From the NCBI GenBank assembly GCA_031844405.1, contig JAUZVC010000001.1, positions 1,550,001 to 1,614,000 of the forward strand: a stretch of 64,000 nt of DNA, written 5' to 3'. Shown piece by piece: positions 31,861 to 40,419 of the stretch (the first letter of the stretch is position 1; the number at the start of each line of letters is the position of its first letter). Made by a program: the position numbers and the translations under genes. Source of the DNA: Knoellia sp031844405 (GTDB lineage Bacteria; Actinomycetota; Actinomycetes; Actinomycetales; Dermatophilaceae). Below the pieces are notes generated by a model. It was not told the DNA's origin, did not search any database, and worked only from the letters and a program-made list of their open reading frames with translations.

Positions 31861-31954
31861 CCCCAGAGGCCCACGACTCATTGCCCGTTCCGGCTCTTCC
31901 AGCGTTGCCCACGTCGCGCGGAGGTGCCGGAACGGGCAATGAGTCGTTCTGGGG
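31861..31954. terminator. Large hairpin, intergenic repeat element B
   Basis: Arms 31873-31894 and 31926-31947 are perfectly complementary over 22 bp, and CCCCAGA (31861-31867) pairs with TCTGGGG (31948-31954) beyond a 5-nt bulge. The loop is 31 nt. It starts right after the stop of the 26-codon ORF. The arm contains CGACTCATTGCCCGTTCCGG, related to the arms of element A (14287) and the repeat at 38118. Confidence 0.75.
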
Positions 31955-32000
31955 CGGTCCGCATGCTGGGCCGGATGTCCCGGATCGCGAGATGACTTCC

Positions 32001-32006
32001 TAGGGT
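32001..32006 (+). promoter_or_regulatory. Leaderless -10 promoter box of leuB
   Basis: TAGGGT ends 6 bp before the leuB ATG. The mRNA start would coincide with the initiation codon; no Shine-Dalgarno site is present. Confidence 0.6.
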
Positions 32007-32012
32007 GAGGAC

Positions 32013-33092
32013 ATGACCGAGAGCAGCGCAGCCGAGCACGGACGGACCGACATCGACCTCGCCGTCATCGCGGGGGACGGCATCGGCCCCGAGGTCGTCG
32101 CCGAGGGTCTCAAGGTCCTCGAGTCGGTCACCGCCGGCAGCGGCGCGAAGGTGAGCTCGACGGCATACGACCTCGGAGCGAAGCGCTGGAACGCCACCGG
32201 CGAGACGCTGCCCGACAGCGTCCTCGACGAGCTGCGCGGCCACGACGCGATCCTCCTCGGCGCCATCGGCGACCCGACCGTGCCGAGCGGCGTCCTCGAG
32301 CGCGGCATCCTCCTGCCGCTGCGGTTCGCGCTCGACCACTTCGTCAACCTGCGCCCGGCCAAGCTCTTCCCCGGCGTCGAGAGCCCGCTCGCCGTCGAGC
32401 GCGTCGCCCCCGAGGGCATCGACTTCGTCGTCGTCCGCGAGGGCACCGAGGGCCCCTACGTCGGCAACGGCGGCTCCTTGCGCGCCGGCACCCCGCACGA
32501 GATCGCGACCGAGGTGAGCGTCAACACCCGGTTCGGCGTCGAGCGCGTCGTCCGCGAGGCCTTCGCTCGCGCGCAGGCTCGCCCGCGCAAGCACCTCACC
32601 CTCGTCCACAAGCACAACGTCCTCACCCACGCCGGCCACCTGTGGCGGCGCACCGTGGAGGAGGTCGGCGCCGAGTTCCCCGAGGTCGAGACCGCCTACC
32701 AGCACGTCGACGCCGCGACGATCTTCCTCGCGACCGACCCCGGGCGCTTCGACGTCATCGTCACCGACAACCTCTTCGGCGACATCATCACCGACATCGC
32801 CGCCGCCATCGCCGGAGGCATCGGCCTCGCCGCGAGCGGCAACATCAACCCCTCCGGTGAGGCGCCGAGCATGTTCGAGCCGGTCCACGGCTCCGCGCCC
32901 GACATCGCCGGACAGGGCAAGGCCGACCCGACGGCGACGATCCTCTCCGTCGCGATGCTGCTCGACCACCTCGGCCGCACCGACGAGGCCGAGCGGGTCG
33001 AGGCGGCAGTCGCCGCCGACCTCGCCGAGCGGGGGAGCGCGGTACGCACGACGAGCGCCATCGGTGACGCCGTCGCCGAGCGCCTGTCATAG
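32013..33092 (+). CDS. leuB: 3-isopropylmalate dehydrogenase
   Basis: A 359-residue actinobacterial LeuB. Motifs: VIAGDGIGPEVVAEGLKVLE at the start, NLRPAKLFPGVESPL, VREGTEGPYVGNGGSLRAGT (substrate loop), HKHNVLTHAGHLWRRTV with the catalytic Lys, VTDNLFGDIITDIAAAIAGG (metal Asp residues) and EPVHGSAPDIAGQGKADPTA for NAD. It makes 2-ketoisocaproate for leucine. The annotation as LeuB rests on sequence plus the leucine/valine context (ilvE next, 50 bp on), unlike the catabolic paralogue at 1689. Confidence 0.95.
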   Translation: MTESSAAEHGRTDIDLAVIAGDGIGPEVVAEGLKVLESVTAGSGAKVSSTAYDLGAKRWNATGETLPDSVLDELRGHDAILLGAIGDPTVPSGVLERGILLPLRFALDHFVNLRPAKLFPGVESPLAVERVAPEGIDFVVVREGTEGPYVGNGGSLRAGTPHEIATEVSVNTRFGVERVVREAFARAQARPRKHLTLVHKHNVLTHAGHLWRRTVEEVGAEFPEVETAYQHVDAATIFLATDPGRFDVIVTDNLFGDIITDIAAAIAGGIGLAASGNINPSGEAPSMFEPVHGSAPDIAGQGKADPTATILSVAMLLDHLGRTDEAERVEAAVAADLAERGSAVRTTSAIGDAVAERLS

Positions 33093-33142
33093 GCTCGGCT
33101 GCAGCCGCAGCGAGCCCGTACCGCCCCGGAAGGACCCCCGAC

Positions 33143-34240
33143 ATGACCGACCTCTCGTTCACCGTCGAACGACGTCAGGACCCGGCCAGCGACGAGCGTC
33201 GCGCCGAGATCCACGCCAACCCCGGCTTCGGGGTGCACTTCACCGACCACATGGTGTCGGCGACGTGGACCAAGGACGGTGGGTGGCACGACGGTCGCGT
33301 CATGCCCTACGGCCCGATCCAGCTCATGCCGAGCGCGGCAGTCCTGCACTACGCGCAGGAGATCTTCGAGGGCATGAAGGCCTACCGCCACGAGGACGGC
33401 TCGGTCTGGACGTTCCGCCCCGAGGCCAACGCCGCCCGCATGGCGCGCAGCGCCCGCCGGCTCGCCCTACCCGAGCTCTCCGAGGCCGACTTCGTCGGGT
33501 CGCTCAAGGCGCTGCTCGCGGTCGACGAGGCCTGGGTCCCGCCGGCCGACGGCAGCGAGGCCAGCCTGTACCTCCGCCCGTTCATGTATGCCTCCGAGGC
33601 GTTCCTCGGCGTGCGCCCGGCCAACGAGGTGACCTACTCGGTCATCGCCTCGCCCGCGGGACCCTACTTCGCCGGTGGCCTCAAGCCGGTCACGCTGTGG
33701 ATCTCGCAGGACTACGCCCGCGCGGGAGCCGGTGGCACGGGCGCGGCCAAGTGCGGCGGCAACTACGCCTCCTCGCTCGCCGGCCAGCTCGAGGGCATCG
33801 AGAACGGCTGCGACCAGGCCGTCTTCCTCGACTCCGCCACCCACGAGCTCATCGAGGAGCTCGGCGGCATGAACCTCTTCTTCCTGACCAAGGACGGCGA
33901 GCTCGTCACGCCGGAGCTCTCGGGCTCGATCCTCGAGGGCATCACCCGCAGCTCGATCCTCGAGCTCGCCAAGGACGAGGGCCTCACCCCCGTCGAGCGC
34001 AAGGTGCCGATCCAGGAGTGGAAGGACGGTGTCGCGTCGGGTGACATCGTCGAGATCTTCGCCTGCGGCACGGCAGCCGTCATCACGCCGGTGGGCGAGC
34101 TCCGCTGGGCCGGCGGCACGGCACCGGCCGTGGGAGGACCCGAGGGTGGCGAGGTCACCCGCGCGATCCGGTCGCGACTCCTCGACATCCAGTACGGGCG
34201 CGCCGAGGACGCGCGGGGCTGGCTCACCCGCCTCGTCTGA
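33143..34240 (+). CDS. ilvE: Branched-chain amino acid aminotransferase
   Basis: A 365-residue fold-type IV PLP aminotransferase. The PLP lysine is in AAKCGGNYASSLAGQLEG near residue 203; FEGMKAYRHEDGSVWTFRPE, then NAARMARSARRLALPEL, LYLRPFMYASEAFLGV and FACGTAAVITPVGELRWAGG (phosphate-binding) are standard for IlvE. It catalyses the last step of Val, Leu and Ile synthesis with glutamate. An AGGA site precedes the ATG. It follows leuB and is probably co-transcribed. Confidence 0.96.
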   Translation: MTDLSFTVERRQDPASDERRAEIHANPGFGVHFTDHMVSATWTKDGGWHDGRVMPYGPIQLMPSAAVLHYAQEIFEGMKAYRHEDGSVWTFRPEANAARMARSARRLALPELSEADFVGSLKALLAVDEAWVPPADGSEASLYLRPFMYASEAFLGVRPANEVTYSVIASPAGPYFAGGLKPVTLWISQDYARAGAGGTGAAKCGGNYASSLAGQLEGIENGCDQAVFLDSATHELIEELGGMNLFFLTKDGELVTPELSGSILEGITRSSILELAKDEGLTPVERKVPIQEWKDGVASGDIVEIFACGTAAVITPVGELRWAGGTAPAVGGPEGGEVTRAIRSRLLDIQYGRAEDARGWLTRLV

Positions 34241-34266
34241 GCGGACGGCATACGGCCCGTCAAAAA

Positions 34267-34282
34267 GGTTCATGGACGAACC
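34267..34282. promoter_or_regulatory. Inverted repeat before the gamma-glutamylation cluster, probable GntR operator
   Basis: GGTTC-atggac-GAACC is a dyad placed 2 bp before a TTGACG -35-like box (34284-34289), about 90 bp before the permease start. It is flanked by two direct copies of GACGGCATACGG (34243 and 34287). The second gene of the operon encodes a GntR regulator, a likely ligand for this site. A further dyad, CGGACC/GGTCCG (34332-34347), follows in the leader. Confidence 0.55.
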
Positions 34283-34373
34283 ATTGACGGCATACGGCGT
34301 AGGGGTGTTGTCTGTCCGTCACTGACGTCCTCGGACCAAAGGGTCCGGGAACAGACCTTTGATGGAGAGTGCC

Positions 34374-35927
34374 ATGGCGTCTCAGGTGGGCAGGACTTCC
34401 GGATCCGCGCAGGGTGACCAGCACGACGACGAGGCGATGCTCGCCGAGCTCGGCTACAAGCAGGAGCTCCACCGTGGGATGAGCGGCTTCAGCAACTTCG
34501 CCGTCTCGTTCTCGATCATCTCCGTGCTCGCCGGGTGCATCACGACCTACTACCTCGCGATGGACGCCGGCGGCCCGGTCGCCATCTCCATCGGGTGGCC
34601 CCTCGTCGGCCTCTTCGTGCTCTGCGTCGCCATGGCGATGGCGGAGATCTGCTCGGTCTACCCGACCGCCGGCGGGCTCTACTACTGGGCCGGCAAGCTC
34701 GCGCGCCGCAACAAGCGCGTCTGGGCGTGGTACGTCGGCTGGTTCAACTTCCTCGGCGAGGTCGCCGTCACGGCCGCCATCGACTACGGCGCCGCGGTGA
34801 CGTGGATGGCGCTGCTCAACCTCGTCTTCGGGGTCGAGGTCTCGCTCGCGTCGACCTTCGTCGCGTTCGTCGTCATCATCGTCCTGCACGGCCTGCTCAA
34901 CACCTTCGGCGTCGACCTCGTCAAGCTCCTCTCCAACGTCAGCGCGTGGTGGCACCTCATCGGCGTCGCCGTCATCGTCGCCATCCTGTGGCTCGTGCCC
35001 GACCAGCACCAGAGCCTGTCGTGGACGTTCACCGAGTACCGCAACGCCACCGGCTTCGAGGGGGAGATCTTCGGGATCCTGCCCTACGCCTTCCTCGTCG
35101 GCCTGCTCATGGCGCAGTACACCTACACCGGCTACGACGCCTCCGCGCACGTCGCCGAGGAGACCAAGAACGCCTCGACCGAGGCGCCCAAGGGCATCGT
35201 CATGTCCGTGTGGGTCTCGATCCTCGCCGGCTGGGTGCTCCTCGTCTCGGTGACCGCGGCGATCCAGGACTACGACGCGCAGCGCGCCACCGAGACCGGG
35301 CTCCCGCCGGCCCAGATCTTCATCGACGCGGCCGGCGCGGGCCTCGGCAAGACGATGCTCTTCATCGCCGCCGTCGCCCAGTTCTTCTGCGGCATGGCCT
35401 CGGTGACGGCGAACTCGCGCATGTCCTACGCCTTCTCGCGCGACAACGCCCTCCCCGGCTCGCGCCTGTGGTCACAGGTCAACCCGCGCACCGGCACGCC
35501 GACGAACTCGATCTGGCTGTGCGTCGTCGGCTCCATCATCGTCGCCCTCCCGGCGCTGTGGAGCATCGTCGCCTACGCGGCGGTGACCTCGATCGCCGTC
35601 ATCGGGCTCTACATCGCCTACGTCGTGCCGGTCTTCCTGCGCCGCACCAACCCCGACTTCCGGGTCGGTCGATGGAACCTCGGCCGATGGAGCGCACCCA
35701 TCGGCTGGATCGCGATCGTCTGGGTCGCCATCATCGTCATCCTCTTCATGCTCCCCGCCTACGCGCCCGGCACGTGGGGCGACGCGACCTTCAACTACGC
35801 CCCGGTCGCAGTCGGTGCCGTGCTCCTCTTCGCGACGGTGTCGTGGTTCGTCGGCGGGCGCAAGCACTTCATGGTCGACGTCCCCGAGGGGCACGACACG
35901 ATCCCGCCCGCCGAGATCTTCCGGTGA
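34374..35927 (+). CDS. APC-family amino acid/amine permease
   Basis: A 517-residue carrier with about 12 helices of the amino acid-polyamine-organocation superfamily. The signature region is ELGYKQELHRGMSGFSNFAV followed by SFSIISVLAGCITTYYLAMD, then YPTAGGLYYWAGKLA and the substrate-region YTYTGYDASAHVAEETKNAS. This subgroup (GABA permease/ethanolamine-type, BAT1-like) imports amino acids, GABA, polyamines or ethanolamine. I use the ATG at 34374 because GGAGAG is 4-5 bp upstream, rather than ATG at 34362. It probably supplies the substrate of the downstream glutamine-synthetase-like enzyme. Confidence 0.9.
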   Translation: MASQVGRTSGSAQGDQHDDEAMLAELGYKQELHRGMSGFSNFAVSFSIISVLAGCITTYYLAMDAGGPVAISIGWPLVGLFVLCVAMAMAEICSVYPTAGGLYYWAGKLARRNKRVWAWYVGWFNFLGEVAVTAAIDYGAAVTWMALLNLVFGVEVSLASTFVAFVVIIVLHGLLNTFGVDLVKLLSNVSAWWHLIGVAVIVAILWLVPDQHQSLSWTFTEYRNATGFEGEIFGILPYAFLVGLLMAQYTYTGYDASAHVAEETKNASTEAPKGIVMSVWVSILAGWVLLVSVTAAIQDYDAQRATETGLPPAQIFIDAAGAGLGKTMLFIAAVAQFFCGMASVTANSRMSYAFSRDNALPGSRLWSQVNPRTGTPTNSIWLCVVGSIIVALPALWSIVAYAAVTSIAVIGLYIAYVVPVFLRRTNPDFRVGRWNLGRWSAPIGWIAIVWVAIIVILFMLPAYAPGTWGDATFNYAPVAVGAVLLFATVSWFVGGRKHFMVDVPEGHDTIPPAEIFR

Positions 35928-35963
35928 GCGCAGACCGATGACGTATGCCGTGGAGCCGGTCGC

Positions 35964-36698
35964 GTGACCGCGCCCCAGCCGGACGCGGGGCGGCTTCCCG
36001 AGGCCGTCCTCCGGCCGGCGACGGCCAACGTCTTCGAGACGACGGTCGAGCAGCTGGCGACGGCGATCCGCCTCGGGGTCTTCGTCGACGGTGAGCAGCT
36101 GCCGCCCGAGCGCGAGCTGTCGGAGCGGCTCGGCGTCTCGCGCAACACCCTGCGCGACGCCATCGCCGCGCTGCGCGACAGCGGGCTCGTCACGACCCGG
36201 CGGGGAAGGGGTGGTGGCACCGTCATCACCTACGTCTCGCCCGAACCGGGGTCGGCGGCGACCGCGGTCCCGGTGCGACGTGGGGCCGCGCTGGCCGACG
36301 CCCTCGACTTCCGCCGCATCGTCGAGCCCGGGGCGGCCTGGCTCGCCGCCCGCCAGGAGCTCGCCGGGGACCAGCGGGCGTGGCTCGCCGACTCGGCGGC
36401 GGAGGTCTGGGCGGCGGTCGACACCCCGGGCCACCGCATCGCGGACAGCCGCTTCCACCTGGCCGTCGCGACCCTGTCGGGCTCGCCCATGGTCATCGAG
36501 TCGGTGACCCGGGCCCAGTCCGCCCTCGGGGAGCTGCTCGCCGCGATCCCGGTGCTCCCACGCAACATCACCCACTCGTGCGAGCAGCACGACGCCGTCG
36601 TCGACGCGGTCCTGCGTGGCGACGCGGAGGCCGCGCGTGCTGCCATGGAGGAGCACTGCGACGCGACCTCGGCCCTGCTCAGGGGACTTCTCGGATGA
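35964..36698 (+). CDS. GntR-family (FCD/FadR-type) regulator
   Basis: A 244-residue regulator. The winged helix at about residues 25-95 has QLPPERELSERLGVSRNTLR then DAIAALRDSGLVTTRRGRGG. The FCD ligand-binding domain covers about 110-240, with ligand/metal-site residues in RIADSRFHLAVATLSGSPMV and the C-terminal His in AAMEEHCDATSALL. It lies inside the operon between permease and synthetase, so it probably autoregulates it from the dyad at 34267. Effector expected to be the amine or its gamma-glutamyl derivative. Confidence 0.88.
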   Translation: MTAPQPDAGRLPEAVLRPATANVFETTVEQLATAIRLGVFVDGEQLPPERELSERLGVSRNTLRDAIAALRDSGLVTTRRGRGGGTVITYVSPEPGSAATAVPVRRGAALADALDFRRIVEPGAAWLAARQELAGDQRAWLADSAAEVWAAVDTPGHRIADSRFHLAVATLSGSPMVIESVTRAQSALGELLAAIPVLPRNITHSCEQHDAVVDAVLRGDAEAARAAMEEHCDATSALLRGLLG

Positions 36699-36726
36699 CG
36701 TTACGGACGACGAAGGAGAACGACAC

Positions 36727-38112
36727 ATGACCGGAACCATCCATGCCGGGGGGCCGCGCCAGCTCACGCTGGACGACGTGCGCGCGGGGACGGCGAGCGG
36801 CGAGATCGACACCGTCGTCGTCGCCTTCACGGACATGCAGGGCAGGCTCACGGGCAAGCGGCTGCACGCCGCCTACTTCCTCGAGCACGTGCTCGAGGGC
36901 GGGGTCGAGGGGTGCAACTACCTCCTCGCGGTCGACGTCGACATGAACACCGTCGACGGCTACGAGATGTCGTCGTGGGAGAAGGGCTACGGCGACTTCG
37001 AGCTCGTCCTCGACCTCGACACCCTCCGGCGCACGCCCGGGGCGCCGCACTCGGTGACCGTGCAGTGCGACCTCGCCTGGCTCGACGGGTCCGGCCCGGT
37101 GCGGCAGTCGCCACGCGGCATCCTCAGGGCGCAGGTCGACCGGGCGGCCGAGCAGGGCTGGAGGGCCATCGCCGGCACCGAGCTCGAGTTCATCGTCTTC
37201 GAGGACACCTACGCCTCGGCTTGGGACCGGCGCTACGTCGGGCTCACCGGCGCCAACCGCTACAACGTCGACTACTCCATCACCGGCGGCACGGTCGTCG
37301 AGCCGCTCCTGCGCGAGATCCGCAACGAGCTGTATGCCGCAGGCGTCACCGTCGAGGGCGCGAAGGGGGAGTGCAACCTCGGTCAGCACGAGATCGGCTT
37401 CCTCTACGACGAGGTCGTGCGGACCTGCGACAACCACGTCATCTACAAGACCGCCGCCAAGGAGCTCGCCGCCAAGCACGGCATGTCGCTGACCTTCATG
37501 GCGAAGTACGACGAGCGCGAGGGCAACTCGTGCCACATCCACCTGTCGCTGCGCGGGCCCGACGGGGAGGTGGTGTTCGCCGACGACGAGCGGGACGGCG
37601 GCCAGAGCGAGCTGCACGACCAGTTCCTCGCCGGGGTGCTCGCGACGCTCCGCGAGCTCACCTACTTCTATGCGCCGAACATCAACTCCTACAAGCGTTT
37701 CGCCGCAGGGTCGTTCGCACCCACAGCGGTGGCGTGGGGCCGCGACAACCGCACCTGCGCGCTTCGCGTCGTCGGCCACGGCGCCGGGCTGCGGATGGAG
37801 AACCGCGTGCCGGGCGGTGACGTCAACCCCTACCTCGCCGTCGCCGCGATGCTCGCCGGCGGGCTGCACGGCATCGAGCAGAAGCTCGAGCTCGAGCCGA
37901 TGTTCGAGGGCAACGCCTACAAGGCCGATGTCGACACGGTGCCGACGACTCTGCGTGAGGCCCGCGACCTCCTCGCCGGGTCGGCGGTCGCGAGGGCCGC
38001 CTTCGGCGACGACGTCGTCGACCACTACGTCAACGCGGCCGACGTCGAGCTCAGGGCGTTCGACGCCGCCGTCACCGACTGGGAACGCATCCGAGGCTTC
38101 GAGCGACTCTGA
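36727..38112 (+). CDS. Glutamine synthetase-like gamma-glutamylamine synthetase (GlnA4/PuuA-like)
   Basis: A 461-residue type I-fold glutamine synthetase relative. The beta-grasp N-terminus contains VVVAFTDMQGRLTGKRLHAA. The catalytic half has IAGTELEFIVFEDTY, EGAKGECNLGQHEIGF, MAKYDEREGNSCHIHLSLRG, VVGHGAGLRMENRVPGGDVN then PYLAVAAMLAGGLHGIEQKL. It lacks the adenylylation-type C-terminus of true GlnA and is embedded in an amine-catabolic operon, so it should ATP-dependently join glutamate to an amine. S. coelicolor GlnA4 does this with ethanolamine, PuuA with putrescine. Which amine is inferred from the neighbours. Confidence 0.88.
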   Translation: MTGTIHAGGPRQLTLDDVRAGTASGEIDTVVVAFTDMQGRLTGKRLHAAYFLEHVLEGGVEGCNYLLAVDVDMNTVDGYEMSSWEKGYGDFELVLDLDTLRRTPGAPHSVTVQCDLAWLDGSGPVRQSPRGILRAQVDRAAEQGWRAIAGTELEFIVFEDTYASAWDRRYVGLTGANRYNVDYSITGGTVVEPLLREIRNELYAAGVTVEGAKGECNLGQHEIGFLYDEVVRTCDNHVIYKTAAKELAAKHGMSLTFMAKYDEREGNSCHIHLSLRGPDGEVVFADDERDGGQSELHDQFLAGVLATLRELTYFYAPNINSYKRFAAGSFAPTAVAWGRDNRTCALRVVGHGAGLRMENRVPGGDVNPYLAVAAMLAGGLHGIEQKLELEPMFEGNAYKADVDTVPTTLREARDLLAGSAVARAAFGDDVVDHYVNAADVELRAFDAAVTDWERIRGFERL

Positions 38113-38117
38113 CCCAG

Positions 38118-38218
38118 CGACTTCTTGCGACTTCCGGCGCCGACCGCGGTCGAGCCCAGACCGTGAAGCCGCCGAAAGTCGCAACACGTCGCACCAGGCC
38201 GAAAGTCGCACCACGTCG
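38118..38218. repeat. 21-bp repeat, one inverted and two direct copies (element C)
   Basis: GCCGAAAGTCGCAACACGTC occurs at 38171 and again, with one change, at 38198 (period 27). A diverged inverted copy (about 18 of 21 matches) lies at 38118-38138, so 38126-38140 and 38169-38183 can form a hairpin. This fills the 124-bp gap between the synthetase and aldehyde-dehydrogenase genes. The inverted copy starts CGACTTCTTGC as in element A at 14288. It may attenuate or process the polycistronic mRNA. Confidence 0.75.
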
Positions 38219-38236
38219 AAAGGAAGATCGACACCC

Positions 38237-39616
38237 ATGAGCACCACCACGCACGACGTCATCAACCCCGCCACCGAGGAGACGGTGCGCAGCATCGACC
38301 TCGTGGGTGTCGAGGAGACCGACGAGGCGGTCGCGCGCGCCGTCGAGGCCGGCCCGGCCTGGCGCGCGCTCGCCCCCGCCGACCGGGGCCGGCTGCTGCG
38401 CCGGTTCAGCGAAGTCGTCGACGACCACCTCGAGGAGCTCGCGCAGCTCGAGGTCGAGAACGCCGGCCACACGATCGGCAACGCCAGGTGGGAGGCCGGC
38501 AACGTCCGTGACGTCCTCGCCTACTACTCCGCCGCGCCGGAGCGCCTCTTCGGTCGGCAGATCCCGGTCGCCGGCGGCCTCGACGTCACGTTCAAGGAGC
38601 CGCTCGGCGTCGTCTCGGTCATCGTGCCGTGGAACTTTCCGATGCCGATCGCGGGCTGGGGCTTCGCCCCGGCGCTCGCCGCCGGCAACACGGTCGTGCT
38701 CAAGCCGGCCGAGCTCACCCCGCTCACGGCGATGCGACTCGGCGAGCTCGCCCTGGACGCCGGCGTCCCCGAAGGCGTGTTCTCCGTGCTGCCGGGCAAG
38801 GGCTCGGTCGTGGGGGAGCGGTTCGTCACCCACCCCGACGTGCGCAAGGTCTGCTTCACCGGCTCGACGGCCGTGGGCCAGGGCATCATGCGCAAGGCCG
38901 CCGACCAGCTCAAGCGGGTCACCCTCGAGCTCGGCGGCAAGTCGGCCAACATCGTCTTCGCCGATGCCGACCTCGACGCGGCCGCCGCAGCCGCCCCCAT
39001 GTCCTTCCTCGACAACGCCGGCCAGGACTGCTGCGCGCGCACGCGGATCCTCGTGCAGCGCAGCGTCTTCGACGCGTTCATGGAGCGCTTCGAGTCGGCG
39101 ATGCGTGACGTGCGCGTGGGCGACCCGCACGACGAGGACACCCAGATGGGGCCGCTCGTCAGCGCCGGTCAGCGCGACACCGTCCGCGGCTTCGTCGAGG
39201 AGTCCGACGAGACCGTCGACGTCGCGTTCCGCGGGAGCGCTCCCGAGGGCGCCGGCTACTGGTACCCGCCCACCGTCGTCCTCCCCGGCTCAACGAGCGA
39301 CCGCGTATGGCAGGACGAGGTCTTCGGCCCGGTCGTCGGGGTCATGCCCTTCGACGACGAGGCGGACGCGGTCGCGAAGGCCAACGACACGGCATACGGG
39401 CTGTCGGGGTCGATCTGGACGCGCGACGTCGGGAGGGCCATCCGTGTCTCGCGTGGGGTCGAGGCGGGCAACCTCTCGGTCAACAGCCACAGCAGCGTCC
39501 GCTACTCGACACCCTTCGGCGGCTTCAAGTCGAGCGGCATCGGCCGCGAGCTCGGCCCGGACGCGCTCGACGCGTTCACCGAGGTCAAGAACGTCTTCAT
39601 CAGCACCGACAGCTGA
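38237..39616 (+). CDS. Aldehyde dehydrogenase of the gamma-glutamylation cluster
   Basis: A 459-residue ALDH. It carries VSVIVPWNFPMPIAGWGFAP (cofactor), VTLELGGKSANIVFADADLD (catalytic Glu) and FLDNAGQDCCARTRILVQRS (nucleophile Cys), then QDEVFGPVVGVMPF and PFGGFKSSGIGRELGPDALD. It is analogous to PuuC, or to the enzyme oxidising the gamma-glutamyl aldehyde in ethanolamine breakdown. GGAAG precedes the ATG. It lies between the synthetase and SDR genes; the order suggests alcohol to aldehyde to acid on a gamma-glutamyl-bound substrate. Confidence 0.9.
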   Translation: MSTTTHDVINPATEETVRSIDLVGVEETDEAVARAVEAGPAWRALAPADRGRLLRRFSEVVDDHLEELAQLEVENAGHTIGNARWEAGNVRDVLAYYSAAPERLFGRQIPVAGGLDVTFKEPLGVVSVIVPWNFPMPIAGWGFAPALAAGNTVVLKPAELTPLTAMRLGELALDAGVPEGVFSVLPGKGSVVGERFVTHPDVRKVCFTGSTAVGQGIMRKAADQLKRVTLELGGKSANIVFADADLDAAAAAAPMSFLDNAGQDCCARTRILVQRSVFDAFMERFESAMRDVRVGDPHDEDTQMGPLVSAGQRDTVRGFVEESDETVDVAFRGSAPEGAGYWYPPTVVLPGSTSDRVWQDEVFGPVVGVMPFDDEADAVAKANDTAYGLSGSIWTRDVGRAIRVSRGVEAGNLSVNSHSSVRYSTPFGGFKSSGIGRELGPDALDAFTEVKNVFISTDS

Positions 39617-39646
39617 CTCTCACCACCACGGAAAGGCTTGGCACAC

Positions 39647-40414
39647 ATGGGAACTCGTCTCGAGGGCATGGTCGCGGTCGTCACCGGGGGCTGCTCCGGC
39701 ATCGGTCTCGCGACCGTGCGGCGCTTCGCCGAGGAAGGCGCGAAGGTCGTCATCGGCGACCTCGACGACGCGAACGGCGCGACCATCGCCGAGGAGGTCG
39801 GCGGCGCCTACGTCCACTGCGACGTCACCGACAAGGACCAGGTCGACGCCCTGTTCGCGACGGCCAAGGAGAGGTTCGGCAGTGTCGACATCGCCTTCAA
39901 CAACGCCGGGATCAGCCCGCCCGAGGACGACTCGATCCTCGACACCGACCTCGACGCCTGGCGCAAGGTGCAGGAGGTCAACCTCACGTCGGTCTACCTG
40001 TGCTGCAAGGCGGCGCTGCCCTACATGCTCGAGCAGGGCAAGGGGTCGATCATCAACACCGCCTCGTTCGTCGCGGTCATGGGGGCGGCGACCTCGCAGA
40101 TCTCCTACAGCGCCTCCAAGGGTGGCGTGCTGTCGATGTCGCGCGAGCTCGGCGTGCAGTTCGCGCGCCAGGGTGTGCGGGTCAACGCGCTGTGCCCGGG
40201 ACCGGTCAACACACCGCTGCTGCGCGAGCTCTTCGCCAAGGACGAGGAGCGCGCCGCGCGTCGGCTCGTGCACGTGCCGATGGGCCGGTTCGGTGAGCCC
40301 GAGGAGATGGCCAACGCGGTGCTCTTCCTCGCCTCCGACGAGTCGAGCTTCATCACGGCCAACACCTTCCTCGTCGACGGCGGCATCTCCGGCGCCTACG
40401 TCACGCCCCTCTGA
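39647..40414 (+). CDS. Short-chain dehydrogenase/reductase (classical SDR)
   Basis: A 255-residue classical SDR. The NAD(P) loop is VAVVTGGCSGIGLATVRRFA; DVTDKDQ and NNAGISPPEDD follow; the catalytic Ser-Tyr-Lys is in SYSASKGGVLSMSRELG, with PGPVNTP after it. The C-terminal FLVDGGISGAYVTPL is typical. GGAAAGG lies 10 bp before the ATG. In place of the flavin oxidase PuuB, this cluster has a dehydrogenase suited to an alcohol, so oxidation of gamma-glutamylethanolamide or a similar hydroxylated amide is my preferred role. Confidence 0.9.
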   Translation: MGTRLEGMVAVVTGGCSGIGLATVRRFAEEGAKVVIGDLDDANGATIAEEVGGAYVHCDVTDKDQVDALFATAKERFGSVDIAFNNAGISPPEDDSILDTDLDAWRKVQEVNLTSVYLCCKAALPYMLEQGKGSIINTASFVAVMGAATSQISYSASKGGVLSMSRELGVQFARQGVRVNALCPGPVNTPLLRELFAKDEERAARRLVHVPMGRFGEPEEMANAVLFLASDESSFITANTFLVDGGISGAYVTPL

Positions 40415-40419
40415 GCCCG

